The notes beneath the pieces are model-generated. The model worked only from the letters and a program-made list of their open reading frames with translations, was not told the DNA's origin and made no database searches. From the NCBI GenBank assembly GCA_900088475.1, contig FLMG01004124.1:1-26895 (forward strand): DNA of 26,895 bases. Direction: 5' to 3'. Source of the DNA: Hyphochytrium catenoides (taxonomy: Eukaryota > Sar > Hyphochytriomycetes > Hyphochytriales > Hyphochytriaceae). A program made the translations under genes and the position numbers. Of this stretch, positions 11,515 to 22,100 are shown in pieces; position 1 is the stretch's first letter, and each line of letters starts with the position of its first letter.

Positions 11515-11520
11515 CACGTG
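11515..11520. promoter_or_regulatory. CACGTG (E-box/G-box) copy 2
   Basis: A second CACGTG in the context GAAGCACGTGATT. Between the two copies lie several TTGACAA/TTGTCAA-type words (near 11388, 11431, 11452 and 11491), giving a motif-dense stretch of about 190 bp in a region otherwise without features. Confidence 0.3.
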
Positions 11521-13740
11521 ATTGTGGGGCTTGTCGGTGGGTGGAGAGCAGAGAGCGGGGCAGGCCAGGGCGTTAAGCCTTTCTGTGTGCGACGTTAGTC
11601 AGGAATATTGCATTGTGTCACATTCCTTGAACGCTGCGGACAAAGCAGTGATGAGGGTAGGCAGGCAGACAGAGTTATCAAGAGATATGACGTGTCTGGC
11701 TAACCCTGATAGGTCATAGTAACGGGTGCGCCAAAAAGGCGAGACAGAGTTTGAGTTAGAAAAGCAACAGAACTACCAGTTCTATGAGGATGAGACAAAG
11801 AGTGGGAGAAGTGGATGGGGTTTGCAGGAGCAATAATGAGTGACTAGAAAAAGTATCAAAAAGAACCGTCATCCGAACTTAGAGTCACACCTTAAAGACA
11901 TTAGTCCCAAAGAAGAAGCCTCAAGAAACAACTTACCAAAAAGAACATTGATTGTAGCGGTCAAACAAAGGTGTTCACCGACGATAACTAGTAAGGGAAC
12001 GAAAGTCCGAACACTAGATTTCAAAATGAACGATTCACGAAACAGACAGTGTTAGGCAAGTGGTTGCTTGCCCAAGTTACAAAGAGAGCTGACATCATCG
12101 CTTCTTCAAAGCTCATTAGCGAAATCTCTGCAGGCAGAAAGACGATGGGCCAGCTGCCTCAAGTTGCTTGGTAGAATTCTTCCAATCATCACGAAGCCCT
12201 GGGCTTCTTCCTCGCCCCACCAACTACCGCCGCCGAGGCTCAGCATTTGCCAGTTGATGAGGGACTGTTGCAGCAAGTGGTCGCTGTCGGTTGGCAAGCG
12301 ACATTAAGATGCACGGTAAGAAGAGTAGTTGTTCGTCGTGTCACTGACGCCATCTTGACTGATAAGTAACAAGAAAGAGAGCACTGGCGGATGGAAGAGA
12401 ACAGAAGATGCTGCTATAGTCTGGATGACTGCAAAAGAATATGATGGGCCTAAAGGCGAGAAGCGACGGGTTCGGATTGTGGACCAGCAGGAGACTAGCG
12501 GTCAGCGTTGCTATTGGTCCACACTGATGCGTCCCAATTGTTGAGAGGATTGTGATGTTGAGTTTGAAGAAAGGCCGCCCCGACGGTCAAAGACAGCACT
12601 CATGATGGGCATGGCTGCCTCCTTACGTGGATTCATATCTCATCAACGTAGTAACGGTGATAGCTTTGTCAGAAGCAGCTGTGGTCTCTGATACGGCTTG
12701 CGGCACTTTGCCAATGGTCCGGTGATAAACCTGCCCATAACTACTGCTGGGAGACCATCGGGCCCATGTTATTATATTTGGAGCAGCTCTATAGTTACTG
12801 AACAGGGACACACTTGGTCCAGGTATGCGTAGCTATCGTCGTCACTCATATAATTAGATGGCTGTGGGATAGGGAGATAGCGCTCTTACCTGTCCGAGAA
12901 GTCGTGGGCAATCTCCCCGATGGTAAGCTAGCGGGCAGAGTCAGGAAGACCTGTTAGTTTTAAGTTAGCAGCCACTCCAGGCCGGTTAGTAAGGAACGGG
13001 TCAAGTAGAGGAGCAATAGTCGGCATTGTAAAGGGTGATGAGGTGAGGCGCCTCGTTCATTCGACGACAATATTCTTGTTCCTGCGATCATTCGTCCACG
13101 ATCTAGCTACAGGTTAGTAAGATGGGAGTCCATCAACACACGTTAAATCGACCTATGGTGGGGTTCTATCATGGATGTAAAAGGAGATGGTAGAATTTAA
13201 GATTGTTGAAGCTAGGAGACATACAAGCGTTTCCCAGAAATTGATGACTGAATTCTTATTTCAGCTGCACGAAATCCCCCACGGATCTACTCCTGGGGTT
13301 TGCAGACGCGTCGTCCGCCGCTTGCCGCTTGACGATGATAATAGAGTCCTTGAGCATCTCCCACTGGCAAGAAGATCTTAGGAGGTTATCGCTGGATATC
13401 CTGCTTATCCGACAGTCAAAGGTCCTTTGATGTATGGCGGGCTAGGTGGGTAGCAAGCTCCTAGTAGGTGTGTTACAAGTCTAACTCGACCACAATGACT
13501 GGTGATACGTCATGCTGACTTCTCACTGCCCCAACCAGCCCAACCATAGCTTGCCAGCAAAGCAGCAGATGTGGACTCTGGTGGCTGGTCTGTCTTGCTT
13601 ACATAGGACACTCGGCCCTTACGAAGTTTGAGTCACTCGGAAGGAAGAAGATAGGACAAAACCTATGGATTACTACTTACCTCTACATTACACAGAGGCA
13701 GAGAATCACTCTTTCTTTTTGCCAAACAAGTATGCTTAAT

Positions 13741-13759
13741 CCCCACGGTCCGGGTGGGG
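13741..13759. other. Small GC-rich hairpin
   Basis: CCCCAC and GTGGGG arms of six bases flank a seven-base loop (GGTCCGG). The stem is strong but short and no flanking pairing extends it. No RNA family is recognised. Confidence 0.3.
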
Positions 13760-14060
13760 GAGTTAACGACAGTATGTGAAGCCCATGAGGTAATCTCAAA
13801 TTCTACCGCTTATCCACAATCACTCAGGCAGTTTTGAGTTTATGACCATCACTCCCGCGGTTGATCATTCAATCGTCAGCGCCTGATAAAATAGTGAGAA
13901 AGACTCATCATGCGACCTTTCAACGCCCCTACCAAGCAAGGAGACCTTCACTCTGGGTCTGTCCTCCTAGAAGAAGAAGAGAATGTTCACTTGCTCAGAA
14001 GCTGCTTACGTTCTCTCGTTCTTTTCTTGCTTGTGGATGGAACTCCATGTGACTGGTAGG

Positions 14061-14081
14061 AGCAGCAGCAGCAGCAGCAGC
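14061..14081. repeat. (AGC)7 trinucleotide repeat
   Basis: Seven perfect AGC units about 345 bp upstream of the AAC4-like start codon. It lies outside any supported exon, so it is non-coding or in a 5' leader. Confidence 0.85.
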
Positions 14082-14423
14082 CAGCATAAACCTTATGGCC
14101 CTTACCTTAAACTAGGAAAATGCTTCTGGCAGTGAGGGCCTTGCGCCTTGATCTTTTAAGCCAAACCAAGGAAGAGGCGCTTAACTGCCCTTCGGCTAAG
14201 TAGTGGAGAAAGCAGCCACCACAAGCACCTCCACCATCAGCACAACATTCCTAAACTTGACAGCCAACGCCGAAGAGGGCCAGCGGCAAGGACTACTTTT
14301 TGTCATACACTGGAACAACCTAGAAGTTACTCGCGCACTAAAAGGATAGCAAGGTTTACAAATCCTCTCTTTCTCATAGTTAGACCGAGGTGCCATTTAG
14401 AGACTCCTCCTTCCGAAAGCAAT

Positions 14424-15537
14424 ATGACGACGACGACAACCCAAGTGCAGAGTACGACCGAGGCAGAGCCCAACATGAGCTCCTCCTCATCGTCTCCTTC
14501 CTCGGCCTGCTTACAGGGGCAGGCTGAGGACGGAGAGGGTTCCCCGGGCTTGGAAGATGCCAAGGAGGGCCCCGAAAACATCTCTAGTGGTGGCTGCAGC
14601 AGTGCGTCCGAAAACGGTGGACTCTCATGCCTGGGAGACGATAAGCGATGCCACTCCTCCGCACCAGATTGCCCACAAGAAGCAGGAGTTAAGATCACCA
14701 TCATCTACTCCCACGAGCAGAGTACAGGGGCACCATGGGAAGACCTCTACTCCACATTGTGGGTGGAGCCGTGTGAAGACTCTATCCTTCTGTGGCGAGT
14801 CCAGCTTAGCCCGGCAAAGCAGGAGCTCAGTTTTTCCACCAAGAGCCACCGTCCTGTGTAAGGACTTCACGCTGTACTACGATCTGCAAGGCGCCATTGC
14901 GCTCTTCAGCTTTCTGGATGTCCCTCCCGTATACCAGTATGAGAGTATTTGCAGCTTGAGGAGGCCTGCGGTCACGTACACTTCCATATTTGTCCCTCAC
15001 AACACCAGACGGGAGGCGAGGGTCTCTTTCAGACTGGGAGCAGACGCAGCCAAAATAGCAAAGCTCCCAAACGCCGGTGGAAAAAGCACTGTCTCTGAGG
15101 CCCTGTCGATGGAGTTGTTCAATCGTTCATTGAACGCGCACAGCGTCGTCACTGAGATGGAGGTGGTCTATTGGAGTTCCCATTGGAAGAAGGTTGACTA
15201 CATATGCACTATGTTTGAGCACAGGGTTGGAGTTAGTGTCACAAGGGCTATGAAATACCCAGATCCAAGCCTTTTCACAGACGAGGATGCTCAGCGACTC
15301 CTAAGGAAGAAGCTCTATGGTCTTGTGGTAGCACGCCAAGGAATCGCCGATTGCCAACGCTATGATCGGTCGGTGCTGCACGTCTGGTGTCAAACTGCTC
15401 GCATCGCATTTATGGTTAGGTGTGCCTTCCTGCAGATTGCCTTTGAAATGTCTGTGGAGCCGTTCGTAGCTCTCTATACTACGGTTGCCACACAGGCAAA
15501 CTTTTTGTTCTATGATGATGTCAATGTCCTCGTTTGA
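14424..15537 (+). CDS. Conserved protein of unknown function, AAC4-like (tentative), 2 exons, 353 aa
   Basis: Exon 1 is 14424-14857 and exon 2 is 14910-15537. The apparent frame break at TAA 14859 is resolved by a 52-nt intron with a GTAAGG donor (14858) and a CTCTTCAG acceptor (14909); the split codon becomes GTC. The N-terminus is Thr/Ser-rich and acidic (residues 1-85). From about residue 90 the protein is dense and globular: 'KITIIYSHEQ', 'PPVYQYESICSLRRPAVTY', 'GGKSTVSEALSMELF', 'TEMEVVYW...KKVDYICTMF', 'RVGVSVTRAMKYPDP', 'FTDEDAQRLLRKKLYGLVVA', 'SVLHVWCQTARIAFMV'. I recognise this set from a protist family named after Dictyostelium clone AAC4; no function is known to me. The spacing of E, D and 'VGVSVTR' loosely recalls PD-(D/E)XK nucleases, but the last position is Arg, so this is speculation. 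The start is the first ATG of the frame. The gene is unlike its GA-rich neighbours in composition and has only one intron. Confidence 0.75.
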
Positions 15538-16561
15538 TGTGAAGTCTGTACAAGACTGTGATAGTAAACTGTTCATAATCAACGCCACCGTTGATGCATA
15601 GATATTCTGCCCTACTATTCTATCATGGAGATAGGTCTTCGGAGGAAAGGAGCGTTTGGGGCAATTGAAGACTTTTCAGTCATAGCAGAGTCTGGTTGGT
15701 AGATTGACGTTGAGGATGAAGACAGAGCCTGTTGGTAAAGACAGGGTGAGTCTAGCTGTCAATCGTACCCAGGTTGACATAGCCTCATCACTAGATCGCT
15801 CTTTGCCCTAATGCATCTTGAGATCATAACTGAAAGAGGAAGTTGATGCTTTTAGTGCTTGGCTATTGCCACCGCTTCGCTGCTAGCAAAGACATGAGCG
15901 CAAAGACGGATTAGACCAGTTCGGCCCATCAACCGTTCCCTAGCCGCAAAGGACGCCAACTTCTATGATCAGTAAACTAACATTGCACGACAAACGGCAA
16001 GTGAGAAAGTGGCTCGATGTCTCTAGTCTCTAATCCTGAATGGGCCACACGCCACACCTTAACCAGACTTAGGACGAGCGAGCCATGCAGTGCGAACTCC
16101 TTTGAAGTTGCCTATCCTAGAATCTACTACGAACCCGATGAGAAACCTTTGACATCCTCTTTCTTCGCCGCACTTCCGCACTTCCTCAAGATTGGAAACC
16201 TATCGCCCTGGAATTTACCAGTGGAATAATTCCGAGGATGAAATATAGAAGTAGAACATGACGAAGAGGGGCGTTTATTGCACTGAAAGAATTGGCTAAA
16301 ATAACTTTCAAGAGGTGTCCAGGATTACGAGTCCTGCTGCCAATTTCAGAGCTTTCTGCGCTTCTCAAACAGGTTTTATCATTCAGCATCTGCAGATGAA
16401 GCTCAGGTATGGAAGTCATAAGAGACATTACCGTGCTCGTGGTAGCCCCTTCAGCTTAGGGGCAGCAAGCGCACAGTGAGAAATGAGCTAGGTTGAGTGT
16501 AAGAAAGGCTCTAAAGATTGAACACTGAAGCTCCCTCCTTTGGCCGGGCCCGAGAGGAGTG
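15538..16561. other. Spacer between AAC4-like gene and MED7
   Basis: About 1 kb of ordinary composition. It must hold the 3' end of the AAC4-like transcript and the MED7 promoter. Frames at 16017-16229 (+) and 16186-16428 (-) resemble nothing and lack splice partners. I see no repeats or RNA gene. Confidence 0.5.
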
Positions 16562-17957
16562 ATGGAGGAGAATGCAGATGGTCTAGCTATTGTCTCTGAA
16601 CTGCCACCACCTCCACAGCTCTTTACCCTTTATAAGGATGGACCGGGTACTCTCCAAGATTGCAAAGCCTTGTTTTTTGTCAGAGTGAAGGCTGATGCCG
16701 CCTCATCCACTGTACTGTTTAGATGCAGGCCCTGCACCACCTCCCATTCCAGACGGGACCTATTACATGTTTGGCCTTCCTTACACTCAACAGGTTTGCG
16801 ACAGAACGACTTTCTTGCGTCTCAGGTTAATAGTACTTAGGCTTGATCGCCGCAGCACAATGTTCCTGACCTATTCGAAGGGACACCGGAGAAAAGATTG
16901 TACAGCGCGGAACTGCAGCAGCTTAAGACCCCTAATGATGCCCAGACAGCTTCCACCTTTAGAAATGAACTGAAGCGGTACGAGCGGAAGAGTATAGATG
17001 ACCTGACGAATGGACACGTAGCTGACCCTGCTCTTTCTGTCTTTTTTAGGCTTAACCGTTCTCTCTTAGCAAGCTACTTGCAGCTGGTTGACCTTCTCAT
17101 CAGATCTCCGTCGCATCATCGGTAAGTCTTTCCCCTCACCACTAGGGCCTGGGGAAAACCGTGCGTAAGTTCTCGGAATATCGTTATGTGGCGAGCACTT
17201 CGCACTCCTCCCTCTACCTCATAGAGAGAAGCTAGCATTCTTGCCTTGTCTAATGACGCTCCTTTGTTGTTCTCACCGATGAGAGACTGGCTCCAGTGCT
17301 CTGACGGTCATGGGCTTCTTCTGCACCTACTCTCCTTTCTCCTTCTTTGCTCTCTCTCAGAAAGAAAATTGAAGACCTTGAGCAGCTACTGCTAAACATG
17401 CATAACCTCATCAACTCCTTCAGGCCCCATCAAGTAAGCTAGTTATGTTCTCTATGCGCGCGATTCATAGCTCACATCCTTCTTTAGGCTCGGGAAATGC
17501 TGATAGAGATGCTCAAGTTGCAACTTGACCGGCAAAATGAGGCCATTGCAGAAGTCCACAGGTCTATTAGTTGACTTCTCCTTTTTTGAGTAGAAAGTAA
17601 CGAACTTTTGTCCGTGGTAGAGCCATAGAAGAGAGTAAGCAGACTCTTAGTCAAGCCTATTCAGACCTGACGGAGAAAGTAGAAATCTTAGATCCTGCGG
17701 CTTATGGTCCTAAGCGGATAGCTACCTATCCAAGCCCGAAGAAGCCTGGAAAGAGAAAGGTCTAGCTCCTTATGAGAATTCGTGACGCAACGCTTTCTTA
17801 GTCTTTGGGTATTGCCCTAATCTGCTGCTTCTTTTCCTTACTTTTACAGGACGAAGTTCGTTCTGAAGATAAGAGGCCAAAGCCTGAAAGCATAGCGATG
17901 GTTAAAGAATCAGCTATTGATAGCTTGTTCGGAGAGCTGGATGCTGTCAGCGACTGA
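16562..17957 (+). CDS. MED7: Mediator complex subunit 7 (MED7), 7 exons, 271 aa
   Basis: Exons: 16562-16646, 16723-16793, 16856-17121, 17361-17433, 17488-17561, 17621-17759, 17850-17957. All junctions are GT-AG and phase-consistent, ending in TGA. MED7 hallmarks appear in order: N-terminal 'LPPPPQLFTLYKDGP', then 'APPPIPDGTYYMFG' (the proline-rich arm that contacts MED31), and the core 'LNRSLLASYLQLVDLLIRSP', 'KIEDLEQLLLNMHNLINSFRPHQAR', 'EMLIEMLKLQLDRQNEAI', which forms the long coiled coil with MED21. The C-terminus is Lys-rich and acidic ('ESAIDSLFGELDAVSD'). The protein is somewhat longer than human MED7. The extra length lies in the linker at residues 53-120 and in a tail after the coiled coil. 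Role (known): the MED7/MED21 hinge of the Mediator middle module, bridging activators and RNA polymerase II. The 16794-16855 intron acceptor (CGCAG) is the least certain. Introns are short (54-239 nt) and largely free of CT repeats. Confidence 0.93.
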
Positions 17958-18717
17958 GAGGAAGATGAACCTCTTTCGTTACTCTCTGCCAAGAACGATA
18001 GACATTTCCCCTCTCTGGGCTTCCCTTCCATTAGTAGAAAAGGGATAACCGTGTTCAAGAAAGTGTCAGTTTTGTCCTTGCTGGTGAATAAGAAGGTTGC
18101 TAAGCGCTAGCTATAAGCTCTAGCAACCGTTCGATCTGTTAGCCCATCAACCGCTTGCGGCGCTCTTCTAGCAGAAGTAGAGAACCTTCTGGTCGGCGCG
18201 CTAGTCAAGGCAGAAACTATGGGTCTGGGCTCTTGGTGGAAGCAGCAAACACGACTGACGTGCAAGCTAATAGCTCGCACAGTCATAATAAGAGATAACG
18301 ACTATTCCAGTTATATAACTTATGGCGAGTGCTAGCGCTAGTAATAAGATGCTCGTTGTGTACATGGTTGCTTCCATAGACCAAGCTCTTGTTCTCCTTC
18401 CTTCAGCTGCGGCGCGGTGCATTTACACTGCCAAACAGCTACGTAGCAGCACAGATGTCCTGCTTGATGTATGCAGAAGGAGATGGATGTAAGCGTGACG
18501 GAACTAGAGTTGATGACAGACACACTCCATACAGAGCAGGCCATAAAATCTAGGATAAATGGCTCTTTTAACTGTATATTGAGAACAGAACTTTACATGA
18601 TTAAGAATACTGAGCTTCTGAAGCGTTGTTTGGCTTTGTTCGTTACATAGCTTTTGATGACTGATGACAACCTCTATGGAGCTTTTCCTTTAGCGATATG
18701 AGAAACAGCAATAAGTG

Positions 18718-18752
<35 letters not shown>

Positions 18753-19191
18753 CAAGAGAGAGAGAGCAAGAGAGAGAGAGCAAGAGAGAGAGACAGACAG
18801 AGAGACAGAGAGAGAGACAGAGCGGAGACAGAGAGAGAGAGAGAGAGAAACAGAGACAGACAAAGGACAGCAAAAGAGAGTCTCTTATTGTCCCTTTCAC
18901 TTCTTCTGCCACAAGGCCGTCTCTCTTTCCCAAGCTCATCTAAGTAAGCTTGCAGTCATGTCCTAGCCCAGGAGCTCTTGAACCAACTCACATCGGCCAG
19001 CTACTGGAGAAGCCATCTAAGTCCAAGAGGAGCATCGGCACGGAGGGCGGCAAGAACACACGGTAGGGAGTCTTGCTGAGAGGTAAAGAGCGGGGTAAGG
19101 ACACCACTCCGTCTTAATCCAAACGGAGAGAATCTGACGGGAGGAGAGTGGGATGCGGTGTCGCTGACCTGCGGGATCAGAACCAACGAAG
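17958..19191. other. Spacer between MED7 and the coiled-coil gene
   Basis: About 1.2 kb. 17958-18716 is ordinary sequence with no supportable frame. Then comes the GA block, and 18881-19191 is the immediate upstream region of the next gene. The frames at 18338-18544 and 19001-19214 (-) have no recognisable content. Confidence 0.5.
18717..18880. repeat. (GA)n/(GACA)n block upstream of the coiled-coil gene
   Basis: About 160 bp of purine-rich repeat on the + strand: GA runs interrupted every 12-16 bp by GCAA (near 18751, 18765 and 18781), then GACA variants. It reads GA in the sense of the downstream gene, opposite to the CT polarity inside that gene's introns. Confidence 0.88.
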
Positions 19192-22100
19192 ATGCAAAGT
19201 GAACCCAAGGGCAAGGCCGACTCTGGCCAGCTCTTTGTAGGCTCTAAGCTTCAGGAGACGAGCGACAGACAGACCAATGCAGGCAAAGCGGCAACTAAGC
19301 CGCGGATTGTGTCGGAAGAGGCGGGAGCAGCCTCTTCCTCTTCTCTCTTCTCCGGAGGGGCTTTCTTAAACTTGGATGATATTCACAAGAGAGCAGAAGA
19401 AGCAGCAGCCAAAGGACTACACGGCAAAGCCATGCTCGTCGGTAAGGGAGGCACCTTTGTTTCAGCCGTTCCTCTCGCGTTCTCTTCTCTTATATTCTCC
19501 CTTCTCTCTCTCTCTCTCTCTCGCTCGTTCGCTCTCTCTCTCTCTACGCTCTTTCTGTCTCCCTGTGTTCTGTGCGCTTTCTCTTGTTCTCGCCTCTGTT
19601 CTCGCCCTCTTTACCATCTTTCTCTCTTCTGTCTCTCCTTGCAGACTCTTTCTCTCTCTCTCTTTCTCTCTCTCGCTCTCTTTCTCTCTCTTTCCCTTTT
19701 GTTACGCTAGTTCCCTGATGCAAGCTGATGCCTAGATCCCAAGCCTCTTGACGACAAGAAGAATCTCTTCAAGCTGCCTGTAATGGCAGGAGAAGGAGAG
19801 ATGGACACCAAGCAAAAAGCCCCTCTCTCTTCTCTCTCACGCCCTAGGGCCACCAGCCCTCTTCAGCCAAAGCAGGCCAATCTTCGCTCTCCTGCAAAGA
19901 CACAGAAAGAAGAAGAGAGAGAGAAGGGAGACAAACAAAAGAAGGAGAAAAGAGAGAAAGGAGCGGCGGCCGCAGGAGGAGAGAACGCCTTAAACCATCA
20001 GACAATCCAATGTGAGGACTTAACCTGGCAGTTTGTTGGCAAACAGTCCTTCGTCCTTGAGACTCCCACTGTGAGAGAAGAAATTCTCGCTCTTGAAAGA
20101 TCTTACGCAATGGCGATGGAGACAGTGCTAAGTGCAGGAGAAAGAGGAGCAGGAGAGAAAGGAAATGGGAGCGGTGCACCTGGGCAGAGTAAGGCGAACA
20201 ACGTAGCCAGTAAACAGCCTACCGCCTTCGATGAGGATCTTCATAACTTTCAGGGGAAGGTAAGGGAGACTTTAGCGTTTCTCACTCTCTCCCGGTATCT
20301 CTCCCACTCTCTCTCGCATTCTCTCTTTATACCTCCATTCTTTTTAACGCCTACCGCCCCATCGGTTCTCTCTCTCTCTCTCTCGGCGGGTGTCTTGGAT
20401 CTCTCTCTATGCTTTCTCTTCTCGTCTCATGGTCCTGGCTGACTTCTCTCTGTCCGTCAATCTGTTCTTGGGAACTCATATCTGTATTCTTCCCCTCTGT
20501 CTCCTTCTCTTAACGGGATCTCTTCCTTCGTTTTAAAGGTTCATCAGCGCTATTCAAGCCTCTCCGATGCATTGAAGAAACGCATTGCTCAGGCAATGTA
20601 TGAGCACAAATGGACAGACCTCACACTAGGAGAACTGCAGAATGAGCTTCTCGTCTCCTGTTTGGAGCAGGTAAAATGCTTGTGCTTCCTTCTCTCTCTC
20701 TATATCTCTCTCTATATCTCGTTCTTTGTCTTTGTCTTGGTTTCTATCTATATCTGTCCTTTTCTCTCTCTCTCTTTTCTCTCTTTCTCTGTGCCTCTTC
20801 TGTCGTTTCTCTTTTCGCTTTTCTTCCTCTTCAACCAGCCCACTGATGAAAGTGCCGGACACTTTGGTAGCTCTCATGTCAAGTATGCTACTTCTCACTT
20901 TATTGTCTAGCTTCCTCTCTCTCGGTTTGTCTCTCTCTCCCTCGTCTCTCTCATTTGATTTGCTGATAGTAGTCCGGGTTCTCCTCTCTTTCTTCTCATC
21001 CTGTCTCTCTCTCTCTATTTGTCTTTCTCGCTCTCTCTCTCCAGGGTCGACTGGTCCGACGTCTTCGTCAAGGCTACGCCCAAATGTTTGGTGGCATGCA
21101 AGGATTGGTGGAGGGCCTGGTTGGGGAGCTTTTAGAGGCCCGGGGGAGAGTAAAAGAACTGGAGAAGGAGAGAGAGCGAGGAGAGAAAGATAAGGAGAAA
21201 GAGAGAGAAGAGAGAAGAAAAGAACATGAGGGTCATGTCAGCAGTTTAAAGGCCGAGTGGGAGAAACAGAAGGCAGACTATCTGAAGGCGGAGAAGGATT
21301 ACAACGAACAGGTATGCCCTTCTCTTTCCCCTCTCTCTCTTTGGTTCGTCAGTTTATTAGTTGGAGAGAGAGAGGAAGAAGGGAGGCATTGGGAGAGGAA
21401 GAGAAAGGCATTGGGAGAGGAAGAGAGAGGGAAGGGAGTGGGACAGCAAGGGAGCCGTAGAGAGCAAGAAGAAAGGATAAGTTAAACTAGCGGGAGGGGA
21501 AAGAGTTGGAGAGAAACGTAATAGTAAACCGCCTCTTTGACTCTTTGTTCTAATTCTTCTCTGTCTCTCTTCTCCTCCCTCTCTCTCCCCCTTTCTCTCT
21601 TCTCTCTCTCCTCTCTCTCTTCTTTCTCTCTCTCTCTCGTCTCTCTCTCCCGCTCTCTATGCACTCACTAGCTGGAGTCCATGTCGGAAACCCTGAAGAC
21701 GATGAATGGTGTTTTCCGATCCATAAGTGAGGACAGCGACAAGCTGAGAGCCGCAGACCTTAGAGACGCCTATGCCAAGGTACGCCAGTGAGCGAGACTA
21801 TAGAGATTGAGACAGTGAGGCAGACGAAAGAGACAGGAAAGCAAGGTTGAAAGAGGAACGCATGGCACGGCAGATGAAACTCATAAACGAAGCAATGACA
21901 GTGGAGAGAGATGAACACCAGAGCCAAAAGTTATGTAGGAGGAGACAGACAGACACCATCAATGCATTTCTTCTCATTTCTCTGCATCCTCCTCTCTCTT
22001 TACAGCTACAGAAGATTTTAGAGGAAAAGGAGCTTGAGCTCCTGCAGCTCCGTCCCAAAAAAGATGAGGCTTTGGTCTTGGCCTCTCTCCTGTCTCAAAG

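Larger units (their letters stand above)
10618..14423. other. 3.8-kb spacer without a supportable gene, between divergent HSF and AAC4-like genes
   Basis: Both flanking genes point away from this region, so it holds both promoters. Open frames are all short (under about 120 codons), on both strands, with no recognisable domain. I tried joining those at 10965-11321, 11840-12055, 12068-12307 and 13187-13381 and found no convincing exon chain. GA/CT tracts are nearly absent. I see no terminal repeats, reverse-transcriptase or transposase motifs, or tRNA boxes. Motif-level features are listed separately (11332-11520, 13741-13759, 14061-14081). A non-coding RNA gene or a decayed element cannot be excluded. 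Confidence 0.5.

Noticed and set aside
12068-12307. Possible small gene or its reverse-strand counterpart at 12106-12297
   Set aside because: No recognisable domain, no splice partners, and isolated in-frame stops on each side.
12470-12490. GGGTTCGGATTG resembling a tRNA B box
   Set aside because: No matching A box, acceptor stem or anticodon arm at the right spacing. Other GTTCGA-like words (10300, 18130) fail the same way.
14773-14830. Alternative 58-nt intron (GTGAAG...CTCAG) to fix the same frame break
   Set aside because: Phase would fit, but the donor is weaker, and it removes protein-like sequence and leaves 'FPPRATVLC'. The 52-nt intron at 14858-14909 has a better donor. Not fully excluded.
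14557-14857. Upstream part of the long frame 14557-15537 read as the true N-terminus
   Set aside because: It is a Ser/Thr/Pro/Arg-rich out-of-frame reading of exon 1. The frame from ATG 14424 has better composition and joins the domain through a GT-AG intron.
18330-18345. Short GCTAGCGCTAG palindrome
   Set aside because: Too short, without flanking target duplication or repeat partner, to be called a mobile-element end or regulatory site.
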